Source: JBBRHQ01 sp963815645
GTDB taxonomy: Bacteria; Actinomycetota; Thermoleophilia; Solirubrobacterales; 70-9
Direction of reading: 5' to 3'
Assembly: GCA_963815645.1 (NCBI GenBank)
Contig: CAWFHL010000001.1
Span: 248,001 to 312,000 of the forward strand
Length of the DNA: 64,000 bases
The position numbers and the translations under genes were made by a program. Under the pieces are notes generated by a model. It was not told the DNA's origin. It ran no database searches and saw only the letters and a program-made list of their open reading frames with translations. Below, in pieces: positions 49,895 to 57,927 of the stretch. Each line of letters begins with the position of its first letter. The first letter of the stretch is position 1.

Positions 49895-51285
49895 CCGTTG
49901 CCGGAGGAGAGCAGGTAGAGGCCGAAGCAGGTGAAGGCGACCATCACCGCCAGCATCCAGTACTGGGAGCGGGATGCCTGCCGGTAGTCGCGCCAGTAGG
50001 AGACCGCCCGGTCGTGGGCGAGGGTGAGCCCGAGCACGTGGCCGACCACCAGGGCTCCGACCTGGACGTACCAGATGGCATTGGCGCTGACCACCGTGTA
50101 GTCGACGCCGCTCGACGCGGTCCCGAAGAGGTCGGTCGTCGTCGTCCCCAGCGGGTCCGAGAGCAGGTAGGTGAACTGCGCCTGCTCCTGGAAGACGAAG
50201 AGGCTGAAGTAGTGGGCGACCAGGTAGGCGAAGGCGATCGGGATCAGCGTGTGGGCGAAGCCGGTTCGCAGGGTGGCGACCGGCGGCGCCCCGCGCACGG
50301 TCCGCATCCCCTGCACCCCCAGCAGGTAGACGATCGCGATCCCGGCGATGCAGACGATCAGGAAGATGGTGTCGGCGCCGCGCAGCGCCCAGGTCAGGTC
50401 GAGGCCGCGGTCGGCCAGCCAGTTGAAGGTGTCGAGCAGCGGCTGCTTCAGAGCCCCCTCCTGGGCTCCGTCGAAGCTGGTGGTGCCGATCGAGGCGATC
50501 ACCACGGCAACCGAGCCCGGCACCGCCGCCCAGACGGTCGAGGCAGCGAGCGGGCGCCTCACCCCCAGCCGGCCTTGCCGCGCCTCGAAGGCGCCCAGCT
50601 GCGAGAACATCCCGAAGTAGACGGAGAAGACCTCCCCGTTGCGGCACCACTCCTCGGTGCCGAAGACGGCCATCATCGCCAGCGTGTAGGCGCTGTAGAA
50701 GATCGCCGCGATCGCGGCCGCATGCGGCGAGAGGCCCACCGCCACACCCCCGCTCGAGCCGTAGACGATCTCCAGCCAGACGACCGCGACCAGCCCCACC
50801 GCGGCCGGCCAGCGACCCAGCCGCCGCGGATAGGGCAGATGGGCCGCGCCCTGCCCGGCGAGGACGCTGAAGGCGGCTCCGGCGGCGCGCCCCAGCGCTC
50901 GCCAGGGGTTGAACGGCCTGAAGACGTCGCCGAGGAAGACGCTGAACAGCGGGAAGCCCAGCCACGCGGTGACGTAGATGAAGGTGAGGGCGAAGTTGCG
51001 GTCCGGCGCCTCGGTCCCCCGCAGCCCCGCGTAGATAGCGGCTCCGAGCAGGAACACGCCGACCAGGCCGCAGAGGATCTGAGCCGGGGCGGCGAGCAGG
51101 ACCCGGGAGACCCCCGCTCCGAGGGGCCGCCAGCCGTCCTCTTCGAAGCGGGGGCGCCGCCAACCGACCGAGAGCGCGAAGAAGGAGACGATCAGGACGA
51201 TCGACGCCCCCCACGCGAACAGCCAGGCAGGGACCGGGAGGTCCTGCCTGGCGACCAGGGCGTGGGCGAGGGGCAGCAGCAGCAT
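49891..51285 (-). CDS. Polytopic membrane protein of unknown function (possibly the group labelled fenitrothion hydrolase)
   Basis: A 464-residue protein with about ten membrane helices and a few conserved-looking loops: FLGDVFRPFNPWRALGR, VFGTEEWCRNGEVFSVYFGMFSQLGAF, TSFDGAQEGALKQPLLDTFNWL, VAHYFSLFVFQEQAQFTYLLSDPLG, SYWRDYRQASRSQYWMLAVM. From memory, actinobacterial proteins of this form are sometimes labelled fenitrothion hydrolase; that name should be treated with caution. It shares one base with the cupredoxin-like gene upstream (TGATG) and four with the small membrane gene downstream. A role in metal or membrane redox handling is inference. Confidence 0.65.
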   Translation of the reverse strand: MLLLPLAHALVARQDLPVPAWLFAWGASIVLIVSFFALSVGWRRPRFEEDGWRPLGAGVSRVLLAAPAQILCGLVGVFLLGAAIYAGLRGTEAPDRNFALTFIYVTAWLGFPLFSVFLGDVFRPFNPWRALGRAAGAAFSVLAGQGAAHLPYPRRLGRWPAAVGLVAVVWLEIVYGSSGGVAVGLSPHAAAIAAIFYSAYTLAMMAVFGTEEWCRNGEVFSVYFGMFSQLGAFEARQGRLGVRRPLAASTVWAAVPGSVAVVIASIGTTSFDGAQEGALKQPLLDTFNWLADRGLDLTWALRGADTIFLIVCIAGIAIVYLLGVQGMRTVRGAPPVATLRTGFAHTLIPIAFAYLVAHYFSLFVFQEQAQFTYLLSDPLGTTTTDLFGTASSGVDYTVVSANAIWYVQVGALVVGHVLGLTLAHDRAVSYWRDYRQASRSQYWMLAVMVAFTCFGLYLLSSGNG

Positions 51286-51704
51286 CAGGGATTGACCGTG
51301 AGCTGGATGATCTGCTCCTTGCGGCTCTCCAGCTCGGCCTCGAAGATCCCCTCGATGTTCGCCTTGAAGTCGAAGCTGACCGAGCCCCCGGCCTCGACGT
51401 CCTTCATGATGTCGTAGCCGTGCATATGGACCTCGTCGCTGACGTCGGAGTCCACCTTGAAACGGATCCGGTCGCCCTGGCTGTAGGTCAGGTCGGCGAT
51501 CCCTCCGACCGGCTTGCCGTTCTTGACGACGATCACCGGCTCGGAGGGCTTCGTGCCCGCCGCCGAACCGGCGTCCTTGGCGCTGGTCGTGACCTCCGTG
51601 GTGGTGTCGTCGCTGCCACCACCGCCCCTGAGGACGATGAAGAGGACAACCGCCGCGGCGACGATCAGGCCGCCGGCGACCGCTCTGGCGGTGTTCGATT
51701 GCAT
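51285..51704 (-). CDS. Membrane-anchored cupredoxin-like protein
   Basis: A 139-residue protein: one N-terminal helix (AVAGGLIVAAAVVLFIVL), a Gly/Ser/Thr linker, then a beta domain VIVVKNGKPVGGIADLTYSQGDRIRFKVDSDVSDEVHMHGYDIMKDVEAGGSVSFDFKANIEGIFEAELES. The pattern matches cupredoxin-type domains, and the His-x-His-Gly-Tyr loop could bind copper, but the C-terminal Cys-x-His-x-Met loop of true cupredoxins is missing (EGIFEAELESRK). AAGGAGGG precedes the ATG. It heads the three-gene operon down to 49697. Confidence 0.72.
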   Translation of the reverse strand: MQSNTARAVAGGLIVAAAVVLFIVLRGGGGSDDTTTEVTTSAKDAGSAAGTKPSEPVIVVKNGKPVGGIADLTYSQGDRIRFKVDSDVSDEVHMHGYDIMKDVEAGGSVSFDFKANIEGIFEAELESRKEQIIQLTVNP

Positions 51705-51789
51705 TTTTCCCTCCTTGCTCAGGCGCGAGCCGAAGCGCCGCGCCTCCTCGGACCGGCGCCCTCCCGGGCGCGATCCCGCCTGCTTGCCT

Positions 51790-52410
51790 TCAGCAGTTCG
51801 GCTGGGCCGGCGGCGGTCGGCGGGCGATCCCGAAGGCGAGTGGTGCGGCGCTCAGCGGGACGAGGAAGGCCTGGCGGGGGACCGGAGCATCGGCCGCACC
51901 GCGGCGCTCGGGCGAAGCCGCGCCGTCTGCCGCGATCGCCGCTTCGAGTGTGGAGATTCCGCGGTCGAGCAGCGCGCAGAACAGCCCAACCAGCAACGCC
52001 AGGGGTAGGGCGGCCCAGCCGCCGTTGGCGAGCACCGCGCCGAGACCGCCGGGGTGGCCCGCGCAGAGCGCGCCCTCCAGTGATTCCTGGCTGCAGAAGA
52101 CGACCAAGATGGCGGCGGCGAAGAGGCCGGCGCGGCGGCCGAACGTATCCCGGCCCGCCCGGTGGAGCTCGGCGAAGGACCCGGACCGGCGGCCGAGCGC
52201 TGCTCGCAGCAGACCGGCGGCCACCACGGAGATCAGGAACGCCCCGAGGATCGGCAGCGCACCCACCAGGTAACCATGGCCCTGCCGCGAGAGCTCGGAC
52301 CCTGCCGCATCGCCGTAGCCCGCCAGGTAGCGCAGCTGATGCACGGCGAAGGCGCCGAGGGCGATCAGCGCCGCGGTGCGACCCAGGGATTCGGCTGAGC
52401 TCCGACGCAT
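51790..52410 (-). CDS. Polytopic membrane protein of unknown function
   Basis: A 206-residue protein with four or five helices: TAALIALGAFAVHQLRYLAGYG, LVGALPILGAFLISVVAAGLLR, LFAAAILVVFCSQESLEGALCAGHPGGLGAV, ALPLALLVGLFCALLDRG. The HQLRYLAG and CSQESLEG motifs look like a conserved actinobacterial membrane family, but I do not recognise a function. ATG at 52410 follows TAGGAT by seven bases (leaderless form). A proline-rich C-terminus ends with a lone cysteine. Confidence 0.68.
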   Translation of the reverse strand: MRRSSAESLGRTAALIALGAFAVHQLRYLAGYGDAAGSELSRQGHGYLVGALPILGAFLISVVAAGLLRAALGRRSGSFAELHRAGRDTFGRRAGLFAAAILVVFCSQESLEGALCAGHPGGLGAVLANGGWAALPLALLVGLFCALLDRGISTLEAAIAADGAASPERRGAADAPVPRQAFLVPLSAAPLAFGIARRPPPAQPNC

Positions 52411-52417
52411 CGAAGCG

Positions 52418-52423
52418 ATCCTA
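52418..52423 (-). promoter_or_regulatory. Putative -10 element, leaderless start
   Basis: TAGGAT on the minus strand, seven bases before the ATG at 52410. Confidence 0.42.
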
Positions 52424-52437
52424 TGGGCCGGCGCCGC

Positions 52438-54369
52438 TCAGCGTCGCGACAGCGCCCGCAGCATCCGCCCGCCGCGCGGGCTGCCGAGCCCGGTGAGGTT
52501 GTCGAAGCCCCGCCGGGTCCGCAGAGTGCCGGCAGGCCCGACGCTGCGCAGTGAGATCGTGATCCCGGCCGCATTGTTGATCCCGTTCGTGTAGTCGTTG
52601 CGGACCATCGCGATCTTCACCCGGGGCGGCTTGACGTCGTGCAGCGCGTTGCGGCCCTCGAGCCCGTAGAGCGCCGGGTTGACGAACCCGTGGGCGAAGC
52701 CGGCACGCTGGTCGGCAAGCGCCATAAAGCCCGCCATCAGCGGCGAGGAGAGGCTGGTGCCGCCGTAGCGAGCCTCGGCGTAGGTGGTCTTCTTGCTCGG
52801 CAGGGTCTGGGTCTGGCCGACCGCGAAGCCGGTCGTCGGGTCTCCGAGCATCGAGATATCGGGGGAGACACGCCCGCGACCTCCATAGCGGGCGGCCAGG
52901 TGGCGCGGCACGACGCCGCGCTGGTAGCGCGGCTCCGCGAAGAAGCGGCTGGTCCCGCCCCCGCCGCCGTAGTAGAAATCACCGGGCGGCTTCGGGGTCC
53001 AGCGCTTGCCCTGCTGGGTCGCGACGTAGGTGCCCCAGCCGAGCTCGAAGCGGTAGTTGTTGAGCGGCCCAACCGCCAGGGTGGTGCCGCCCACCGAGGT
53101 CACCCTGGGGCTGGACCCGGGATAGTCGGGAGAGACGTGCCCGATCGTGTCGCGCTCGTCGCCGTCGTCGCCCGATGAGAAGTAAATGCCGATGCCCTCG
53201 GCCATCGCCTCGGCGAAGATCTGCTCGAAGGCCTGCACCCCGACTCCGTACTCGCCGACGCTGCCCCACGAGTTGGTGACGATCCGGGCGGCGCGGTGGT
53301 CGACCACCCGGGCCAGGGACTTGGTCAGCCCCGGGCCCGGGTTCGGCGCAGCCACGTAGACGACCTTGGCTCTGGGCGCCATCGTGTGCACTGCGTCGAG
53401 GTCAAGGGTCTCCTCTCCCCACCATCCTTGCCGCAGGTCCGGGGGGCAGTTCTGCTTGCAATTTCCGGGGATGATCTTCTGGCGCAGGCGCAGTCGCGGC
53501 AGCCCGTGGCGGTGGCTGTAGATCCGCAGGTCCCGCCGGATCGTCGGCGAGGCGAAGGCGTCGATCACCGCCACCTTCTCGCCGCTGCCGTCGTTGCCGT
53601 GGCGGATCGCCCTGCCGACCCCGTAGGCGCCCTGGATCTGCTTCGGGACGTAGCCGCAGGGAACGTAGGGCTGCTTCTGGCCGTAGGCGAACGGGGCCTT
53701 CTTCTTCTTTGCGAACTTCTGGCCCCAGTACTTCGAGCAGGGCTTGACCATGTTGCGGTAGATCGGGGGCGGTGGGATCCGGGCTGGTTGCTGGTAGCCG
53801 CCATCGAGCCCGATCACCCCGACTATCGGCAGCCCGGAAGGGACGCTGACGCCGTCCGCCGGGGCCCTCACGGCGCTCCCCGCGTGCCGGTAGACGCGCA
53901 GGGAGGTCCCGAAGGCGCGCTCCGCGGCGGAAGTCGTGGCGCTCCCGTCGACCAACATCCTGCTCGCCGAGGTCCCGGTGACGACGAGGCCATTCCGCCG
54001 CATCCATGAGCGCACCGCAGCCACCTGCCGGCGGGTCGGCGAGAAGCGGGCACGGAAGCGGCGGGGCGAGAGATATTCGGCGTAGCGCGGGCCGGCGGGG
54101 TCGGATACCTCCCGCCCGATCCGGTCCAGCGCGGCACGGTGGCGCCAGCCGAGAACGACCGAGAATTCGACCTCTCCATGGGCGTCCCGGAGCGCGTTCC
54201 CGGGTTTGGCCCAGGGCGGCACAGCTCCGTCGATCCTCGCCCTCGGTGACCCCCGGCCGGCCGCTCCACCGGGCGCGGCCAGCAGGGCCGCCAAGGTCAA
54301 GCAGGCGGCAAGCGAGGCGCCGACCGCGGCCATCGCCCACTTCGACCTCTCGGCTCGGCCGGCGCTCAT
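52438..54369 (-). CDS. Secreted S53 (sedolisin/kumamolisin) serine peptidase
   Basis: An acid-acting serine-carboxyl peptidase, 643 residues. The N-terminal membrane/signal segment (about 11-38) is followed by the activation propeptide (about 55-190: YAEYLSPRRFRARFSPTRRQVAAV, the usual Pro-kuma_activ pattern) and the catalytic domain. Catalytic Glu/Asp lie in WWGEETLDLDAVH (Glu319 or Glu320, Asp323), the oxyanion Asp in FSSGDDGD (about 401), and the nucleophile in GGTSLSSPL (Ser539). Four extra cysteines occur in the region before the catalytic Glu. ATG at 54369, seven bases after TAGGTT. Confidence 0.92.
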   Translation of the reverse strand: MSAGRAERSKWAMAAVGASLAACLTLAALLAAPGGAAGRGSPRARIDGAVPPWAKPGNALRDAHGEVEFSVVLGWRHRAALDRIGREVSDPAGPRYAEYLSPRRFRARFSPTRRQVAAVRSWMRRNGLVVTGTSASRMLVDGSATTSAAERAFGTSLRVYRHAGSAVRAPADGVSVPSGLPIVGVIGLDGGYQQPARIPPPPIYRNMVKPCSKYWGQKFAKKKKAPFAYGQKQPYVPCGYVPKQIQGAYGVGRAIRHGNDGSGEKVAVIDAFASPTIRRDLRIYSHRHGLPRLRLRQKIIPGNCKQNCPPDLRQGWWGEETLDLDAVHTMAPRAKVVYVAAPNPGPGLTKSLARVVDHRAARIVTNSWGSVGEYGVGVQAFEQIFAEAMAEGIGIYFSSGDDGDERDTIGHVSPDYPGSSPRVTSVGGTTLAVGPLNNYRFELGWGTYVATQQGKRWTPKPPGDFYYGGGGGTSRFFAEPRYQRGVVPRHLAARYGGRGRVSPDISMLGDPTTGFAVGQTQTLPSKKTTYAEARYGGTSLSSPLMAGFMALADQRAGFAHGFVNPALYGLEGRNALHDVKPPRVKIAMVRNDYTNGINNAAGITISLRSVGPAGTLRTRRGFDNLTGLGSPRGGRMLRALSRR

Positions 54370-54376
54370 TACCTGG

Positions 54377-54382
54377 AACCTA
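54377..54382 (-). promoter_or_regulatory. Putative -10 element, leaderless start
   Basis: TAGGTT on the minus strand, seven bases before the ATG at 54369 of the S53 peptidase gene. Confidence 0.42.
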
Positions 54383-54402
54383 TCCTGATTGCCGGCAAGG
54401 CG

Positions 54403-54924
54403 TCATCGCTGGATCCTCAGCGTCGCGACCGCTATGTGCGAGAAGTCGACGATCACCGGGAACTGACCAATCCTGCGGGCCGGAAAGGAGAGCGTCGCGG
54501 AGGACTCGACCGTCCGGTGGACCCCGTAACCGGGGACCTCGATCCCCAAGGCGGTGTCGGTGACGACCCGGAAGCGAATCGTCCGGCCCCTCTTGAAGTC
54601 GAGTCGGGGCGGCCCGCTCGGGGGCGGCGCCCCGCCGATCACGCGGACCACCGGAACCGGCTTCGGCTTCGGTTTCGGCGTGTGCTCGAGCTCTCCCTTC
54701 CCCGATTGCGCGTGACCGCCCGGCCCGGTGCCGCGGTCGATCCGTGGCGCGTCGATCGTCCCCTCGCTGCCGAGGAAGACGAAGGCGGTGACTACGCCGA
54801 CGCCGAGCAGGATGCCGAGGACGATCCCGATCGTCCGATCGAGCCCCCGGTGGGGGCGCCGGGTCGTCCCCGCCGTGCCCGGCGACGCCGCCGCCGGTCG
54901 ATCGTGACCGGGCCCCTCCGTCAA
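54403..54924 (-). CDS. Membrane-anchored cupredoxin-like domain protein
   Basis: A 173-residue protein: a cytosolic proline-rich start, one helix (TIGIVLGILLGVGVVTAFVFLG), a Lys/Pro linker (HTPKPKPKPVPVV), then a beta domain LDFKRGRTIRFRVVTDTALGIEVPGYGVHRTVESSATLSFPARRIGQFPVIVDFSHIAVATLRI. The domain layout parallels the protein at 51285-51704 (helix, linker, cupredoxin-like fold with a V-P-G-Y-G-V-H / H-M-H-G-Y-D-I loop), so the two may be related. No complete copper site is seen. TTG at 54924 is the likely start; longer readings overlap the upstream gene. Confidence 0.6.
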   Translation of the reverse strand: MTEGPGHDRPAAASPGTAGTTRRPHRGLDRTIGIVLGILLGVGVVTAFVFLGSEGTIDAPRIDRGTGPGGHAQSGKGELEHTPKPKPKPVPVVRVIGGAPPPSGPPRLDFKRGRTIRFRVVTDTALGIEVPGYGVHRTVESSATLSFPARRIGQFPVIVDFSHIAVATLRIQR

Positions 54925-54949
54925 CTCTGCGGGGCCCGGCCCTTCTCGT

Positions 54950-55567
54950 CTAGACGCCGTCGAGCAGTCGCCAGTTGGCCTCGAACGCCGCTTCTGCGGC
55001 GGCGACCAGACGATCCTGGTCGGCGCCATCGAGGTGACGCTCGATCAGCGAGCGACCCTCGGCCGCATGGCTGACGTCGGCGGTCTCGTGGACGCGGAAG
55101 TACTCGTTGCCCGGGCCGTCCCCGATCCCGTAGTGCTCGGCGAGCCCCTCGCGCTTCGTCCTCGAGATCGCCGGCTGGCTGCTCTCGATCGCGTAGAGGC
55201 GCACCAGCTCCGGCAGCAGGCCGTCCTCGCCGGTCCAGGTCTCGACGCATCCGCGCGTCTCGGCCGTCGGCTCGGCGCCGGCCTCACCGCCGACCGCGTC
55301 GACGAAGCCGTCCCAGAGCTCGATGTGCTGGGCCTCCTCCTCGGCGTGGCGGCGCAGCTCGGCGCGCTCCGCCTCGGGTGCGGCCTCGGCGACGCTGGCG
55401 CTGAGCTGGGCGACCGCGGAGGCCGCGTGGCGATACTGGCCGGCGTAGCGCGCCAGCTCCTCGCGGGTCAGCTCCCCAGCGGACCAGCGCTGGTAGAACG
55501 GATGCTCGAGGACGTTCCACTTGAGGCGGGCGGCCTCGATTCGATTCCACAAAATCTCGTCGCTCAC
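54950..55567 (-). CDS. PqqC/CADD-like heme-oxygenase-fold (diiron-type) protein
   Basis: A 205-residue all-helical protein of the TenA/PqqC/CADD superfamily: KWNVLEHPFYQRWSAGELTREELARYAGQYRHAASAVAQL, AELRRHAEEEAQHIELWDGFVDAVG, YAIESSQPAISRTKREGLAEHYGI, EYFRVHETADVSHAAEGRSLIE. Glu and His residues placed as in CADD-type diiron sites are visible (HAEEEAQH; RVHETADVSH). Family members include oxygenases and the p-aminobenzoate-forming CADD protein; function here is open. GTG at 55567 with GAGGGGAG before it is preferred to the upstream ATG at 55600; TATTCT at 55602-55607 is a possible -10. Confidence 0.72.
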   Translation of the reverse strand: MSDEILWNRIEAARLKWNVLEHPFYQRWSAGELTREELARYAGQYRHAASAVAQLSASVAEAAPEAERAELRRHAEEEAQHIELWDGFVDAVGGEAGAEPTAETRGCVETWTGEDGLLPELVRLYAIESSQPAISRTKREGLAEHYGIGDGPGNEYFRVHETADVSHAAEGRSLIERHLDGADQDRLVAAAEAAFEANWRLLDGV

Positions 55568-55623
55568 GACTTCTCCCCTCTTCGGTGCCGGCAGCGCCAT
55601 CAGAATAGTGATTCGATCCGGCG

Positions 55624-56456
55624 GTGCGCCCTCCGCGTCCCGACATCGCCGCGCCGGAGCTGCCGCCGGGGATCCGCTGGGTCGGCCCCGGCCGGCCCCC
55701 GGCCTCGATGGCGGCGCTCAGCATCGGCGGGCCCGGCGCTCGTCCACTTCTTCGACTTCGCCCAGCTGAACAGCGTCCGGACGCTGCCATACCTCGGCGA
55801 GTGGGACCGCCGCTACCGTGACCTGGGGCTGGGGACGATCGGGGTGCAGGCGCCGCGCTTCGAGTTCGGCGCCGGGACCCGGCGCTCGTCGAGGCCGGCG
55901 CTCGAGCGGCTCGGGATCGAGTTTCCCGGTTGCGCTCGACGCCGGCCGCGAGCTCTGGCTCGACTACGGCTGCGAAGGGTGGCCCAGCCTCTTCCTCTGG
56001 GGGCAGGGCGGGGTGCTGCGCTGGTTCCATTTCGGCGAGGGGGAGTACCGGCAGACCGAGGAGGCGATCCAGGAGGAGCTGCGCGAGCTGGACGCGCTGC
56101 GGCCGCTGCCCGAGCCGATGGCGGCGATCCGCCCGAGCGATCGCGCCCGGCGCGGCGGTGATCGCGCCGACCCCTGAGCGGATCGCCGCCGACGGCCGGC
56201 CGTGGACCCGCGAGGACGGAGCCGCTCACGGCGAGGAATACGAGGCGGCGGAGGCCTGGGCGACGATCGAGGGAGAGGGCGAGATGACGGTCAGCGTCGA
56301 CGGCGGCACGCCGCGGAGGGTCGCGGATCGGCGGCGCCGGCCTCTATCCGCCTGGCGGACCACGGATCGAGCGGCAGCCACTCGCTGAGGATGGAGATCA
56401 GCCCCGGGGTCGCGATCTGGTCGATCAGCTTCGCGCCGGGACCGGCCGGGGAGTGA
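55624..56456 (+). CDS. Thioredoxin-fold protein lacking redox cysteines, multiply frameshifted
   Basis: Pieces in all three frames join into one protein of about 275 residues: a proline-rich start with PELPPGIRWVGPGRPP; LVHFFDFAQLNSVRTLPYLGEWDRRYRDLGLGTIGVQAPRFEFG; VALDAGRELWLDYGCEGWPSLFLWGQGGVLRWFHFGEGEYRQTEEAI; then a C-terminal beta region (GEEYEAAEAWATIEGEGEMTVSVDGG; SLRMEISPGVAIWSISFAPG). The first part fits DipZ/TlpA-type thioredoxin domains, but where those have CxxC before RTLPYL this one has QLNS. At least four frameshifts are needed, near G/C runs, so sequence error is likely. Confidence 0.55.
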
Positions 56457-56516
56457 GCACGGCATTGCCATATCTTCCGGCAACGGAACGACCCGCCTCA
56501 GAAGGAAGGACGAGCG

Positions 56517-56876
56517 ATGATCAGCAGGCTCGATTTCGTCGGGATTCCGTCGACCGACAGCGAGCGGTCGCGAAGCTTCTATGTCGAGACGCTCGGGCTG
56601 CGCCCCGACGAGCAGGCCCGCTTCGAGGTCTGGGCGGGAGACACCTGCTTCGGGATCTGGGAGCCGGCCAGCTTCGGGCTCGAGTTCGCGCCGCAGAAGA
56701 ACGCCCACCCGGCGCTCCACGTCGACGACGTCGCGGCAACCCGGGCCGAGCTCGAGGCCAAGGGCGTGGAGTTCGCCGGTGAGATCCTCGACACCGGGGT
56801 CTGCCACATGGCCTTCTTCACCGACCCCGACGGCAACGACCTGATGCTGCACCACCGCTACGCGCCCCGCGAGTAG
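56517..56876 (+). CDS. Single-domain VOC (glyoxalase-fold) protein
   Basis: A 119-residue protein: ISRLDFVGIPSTDSERSRSFYVETLGLRPDEQ, CFGIWEPASFG, HPALHVDDVAATRAELEAKGVEFAGEILDTGVCHMAFFTDPDGNDLMLHHRYAP. It is the typical VOC fold with a C-terminal DPDGNxLxLH. It could be a glyoxalase, dioxygenase or resistance-type binder. AGGAAGGA precedes the ATG at 56517. Intact, unlike the frameshifted gene before it. Confidence 0.86.
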   Translation: MISRLDFVGIPSTDSERSRSFYVETLGLRPDEQARFEVWAGDTCFGIWEPASFGLEFAPQKNAHPALHVDDVAATRAELEAKGVEFAGEILDTGVCHMAFFTDPDGNDLMLHHRYAPRE

Positions 56877-56888
56877 GGCGCCCCGCCT

Positions 56889-57869
56889 CTAGGCGCCGGC
56901 CGGCTGCTCTTCCCGGATCTCCTTGGGCAGCATGAAGCGGACGTTCTCGTCGACGGTGCGCAGCTCGGAGACCTCGGCGGCTCCGCGCTCGCGGAAGAAC
57001 TCGACCAGCCGCTCGACCAGCTCCTCGGGGGCGCTGGCGCCGGAGGTGATCCCGACCGTCTCGACCCCCTGCAGCCAGCTCTCGCGGACCTGGGTGTGGT
57101 TGTCGATCAGGTGCGAGCCGGCGCCGTGCTCGCGGGCCACCTCGACCAGGCGGTTCGAGTTCGACGAATTGGTCGAGCCGATCACCAGCACCAGGTCGCA
57201 CTCGCTGGCGAGCTGCTTGACGGCGATCTGGCGGTTGGTGGTCGCGTAACAGATGTCGTCGCTCTTCGGGCTGACGATCGAGGGGAAGCGGGCGCGGAGC
57301 CGGGCGATGATCTCGGCGGTCTCGTCGACCGAGAGGGTCGTCTGGGTGATGAAGGCGACCCGCTCGGGGTCGGGCACTTCGATCGCGTCCACCTCCTCGA
57401 CCGTCTGCACGAGGATGATGCTGTCGGGCGCCTCGCCGGTCGTTCCCTCGACCTCCTCGTGACCCTCGTGGCCGATCAGGATCATCGTGTAGCCGTCGGC
57501 CGCGAACTTGCGGGCCTCGACGTGGACCTTGGTGACCAGCGGGCAGGTCGCGTCGATCGTCTGCAGCTGCCTGGCCGCGGCGTTGCGGTGGACCGCCGGG
57601 GACACCCCATGCGCCGAGAAGACGACGATCTCGCCCTCCGGGACCTCGGTCTCCTCCTCGACGAAGATCGCCCCCCGTTCGCTGAGCTCCTCGACCACGT
57701 GCTTGTTGTGGACGATCTCCTTGCGGACGTAGATCGGCGCGCCGTGCATCTCGAGGGCGCGCTCGACCGTCTGCACGGCGCGGTCGACACCGGCGCAGTA
57801 GCCGCGCGGAGCCGCGAGCAGGACCTTTCTCGGACCCCGCGCCGGGGCCCCGTCAACCGTCGTCGCCAT
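56889..57869 (-). CDS. ispH: 4-Hydroxy-3-methylbut-2-enyl diphosphate reductase
   Basis: Last enzyme of the MEP isoprenoid pathway, making IPP and DMAPP, with a [4Fe-4S] cluster. 326 residues: cluster Cys25 in APRGYCAGVDRAV, a second in DATCPLVTKVH, a third in SDDICYATTNRQ; VRKEIVHNKHVVEEL with the substrate His; SSNSNRLVEVA. All three ligands and the catalytic TCP and SSN regions are intact. ATG at 57869 is seven bases after TACCCT (leaderless form); upstream in-frame starts are rejected. Confidence 0.96.
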   Translation of the reverse strand: MATTVDGAPARGPRKVLLAAPRGYCAGVDRAVQTVERALEMHGAPIYVRKEIVHNKHVVEELSERGAIFVEEETEVPEGEIVVFSAHGVSPAVHRNAAARQLQTIDATCPLVTKVHVEARKFAADGYTMILIGHEGHEEVEGTTGEAPDSIILVQTVEEVDAIEVPDPERVAFITQTTLSVDETAEIIARLRARFPSIVSPKSDDICYATTNRQIAVKQLASECDLVLVIGSTNSSNSNRLVEVAREHGAGSHLIDNHTQVRESWLQGVETVGITSGASAPEELVERLVEFFRERGAAEVSELRTVDENVRFMLPKEIREEQPAGA

Positions 57870-57876
57870 GCCCCAG

Positions 57877-57882
57877 AGGGTA
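57877..57882 (-). promoter_or_regulatory. Putative -10 element, leaderless start
   Basis: TACCCT on the minus strand, seven bases before the ATG of ispH at 57869. The divergent acyltransferase gene has TAGGAT at 57893-57898, so two opposite promoters lie within 25 bases. Confidence 0.42.
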
Positions 57883-57927
57883 CCGAGACGGCTAGGATTT
57901 CGGCCGGTGAGAGGAGGGACCTGACAG

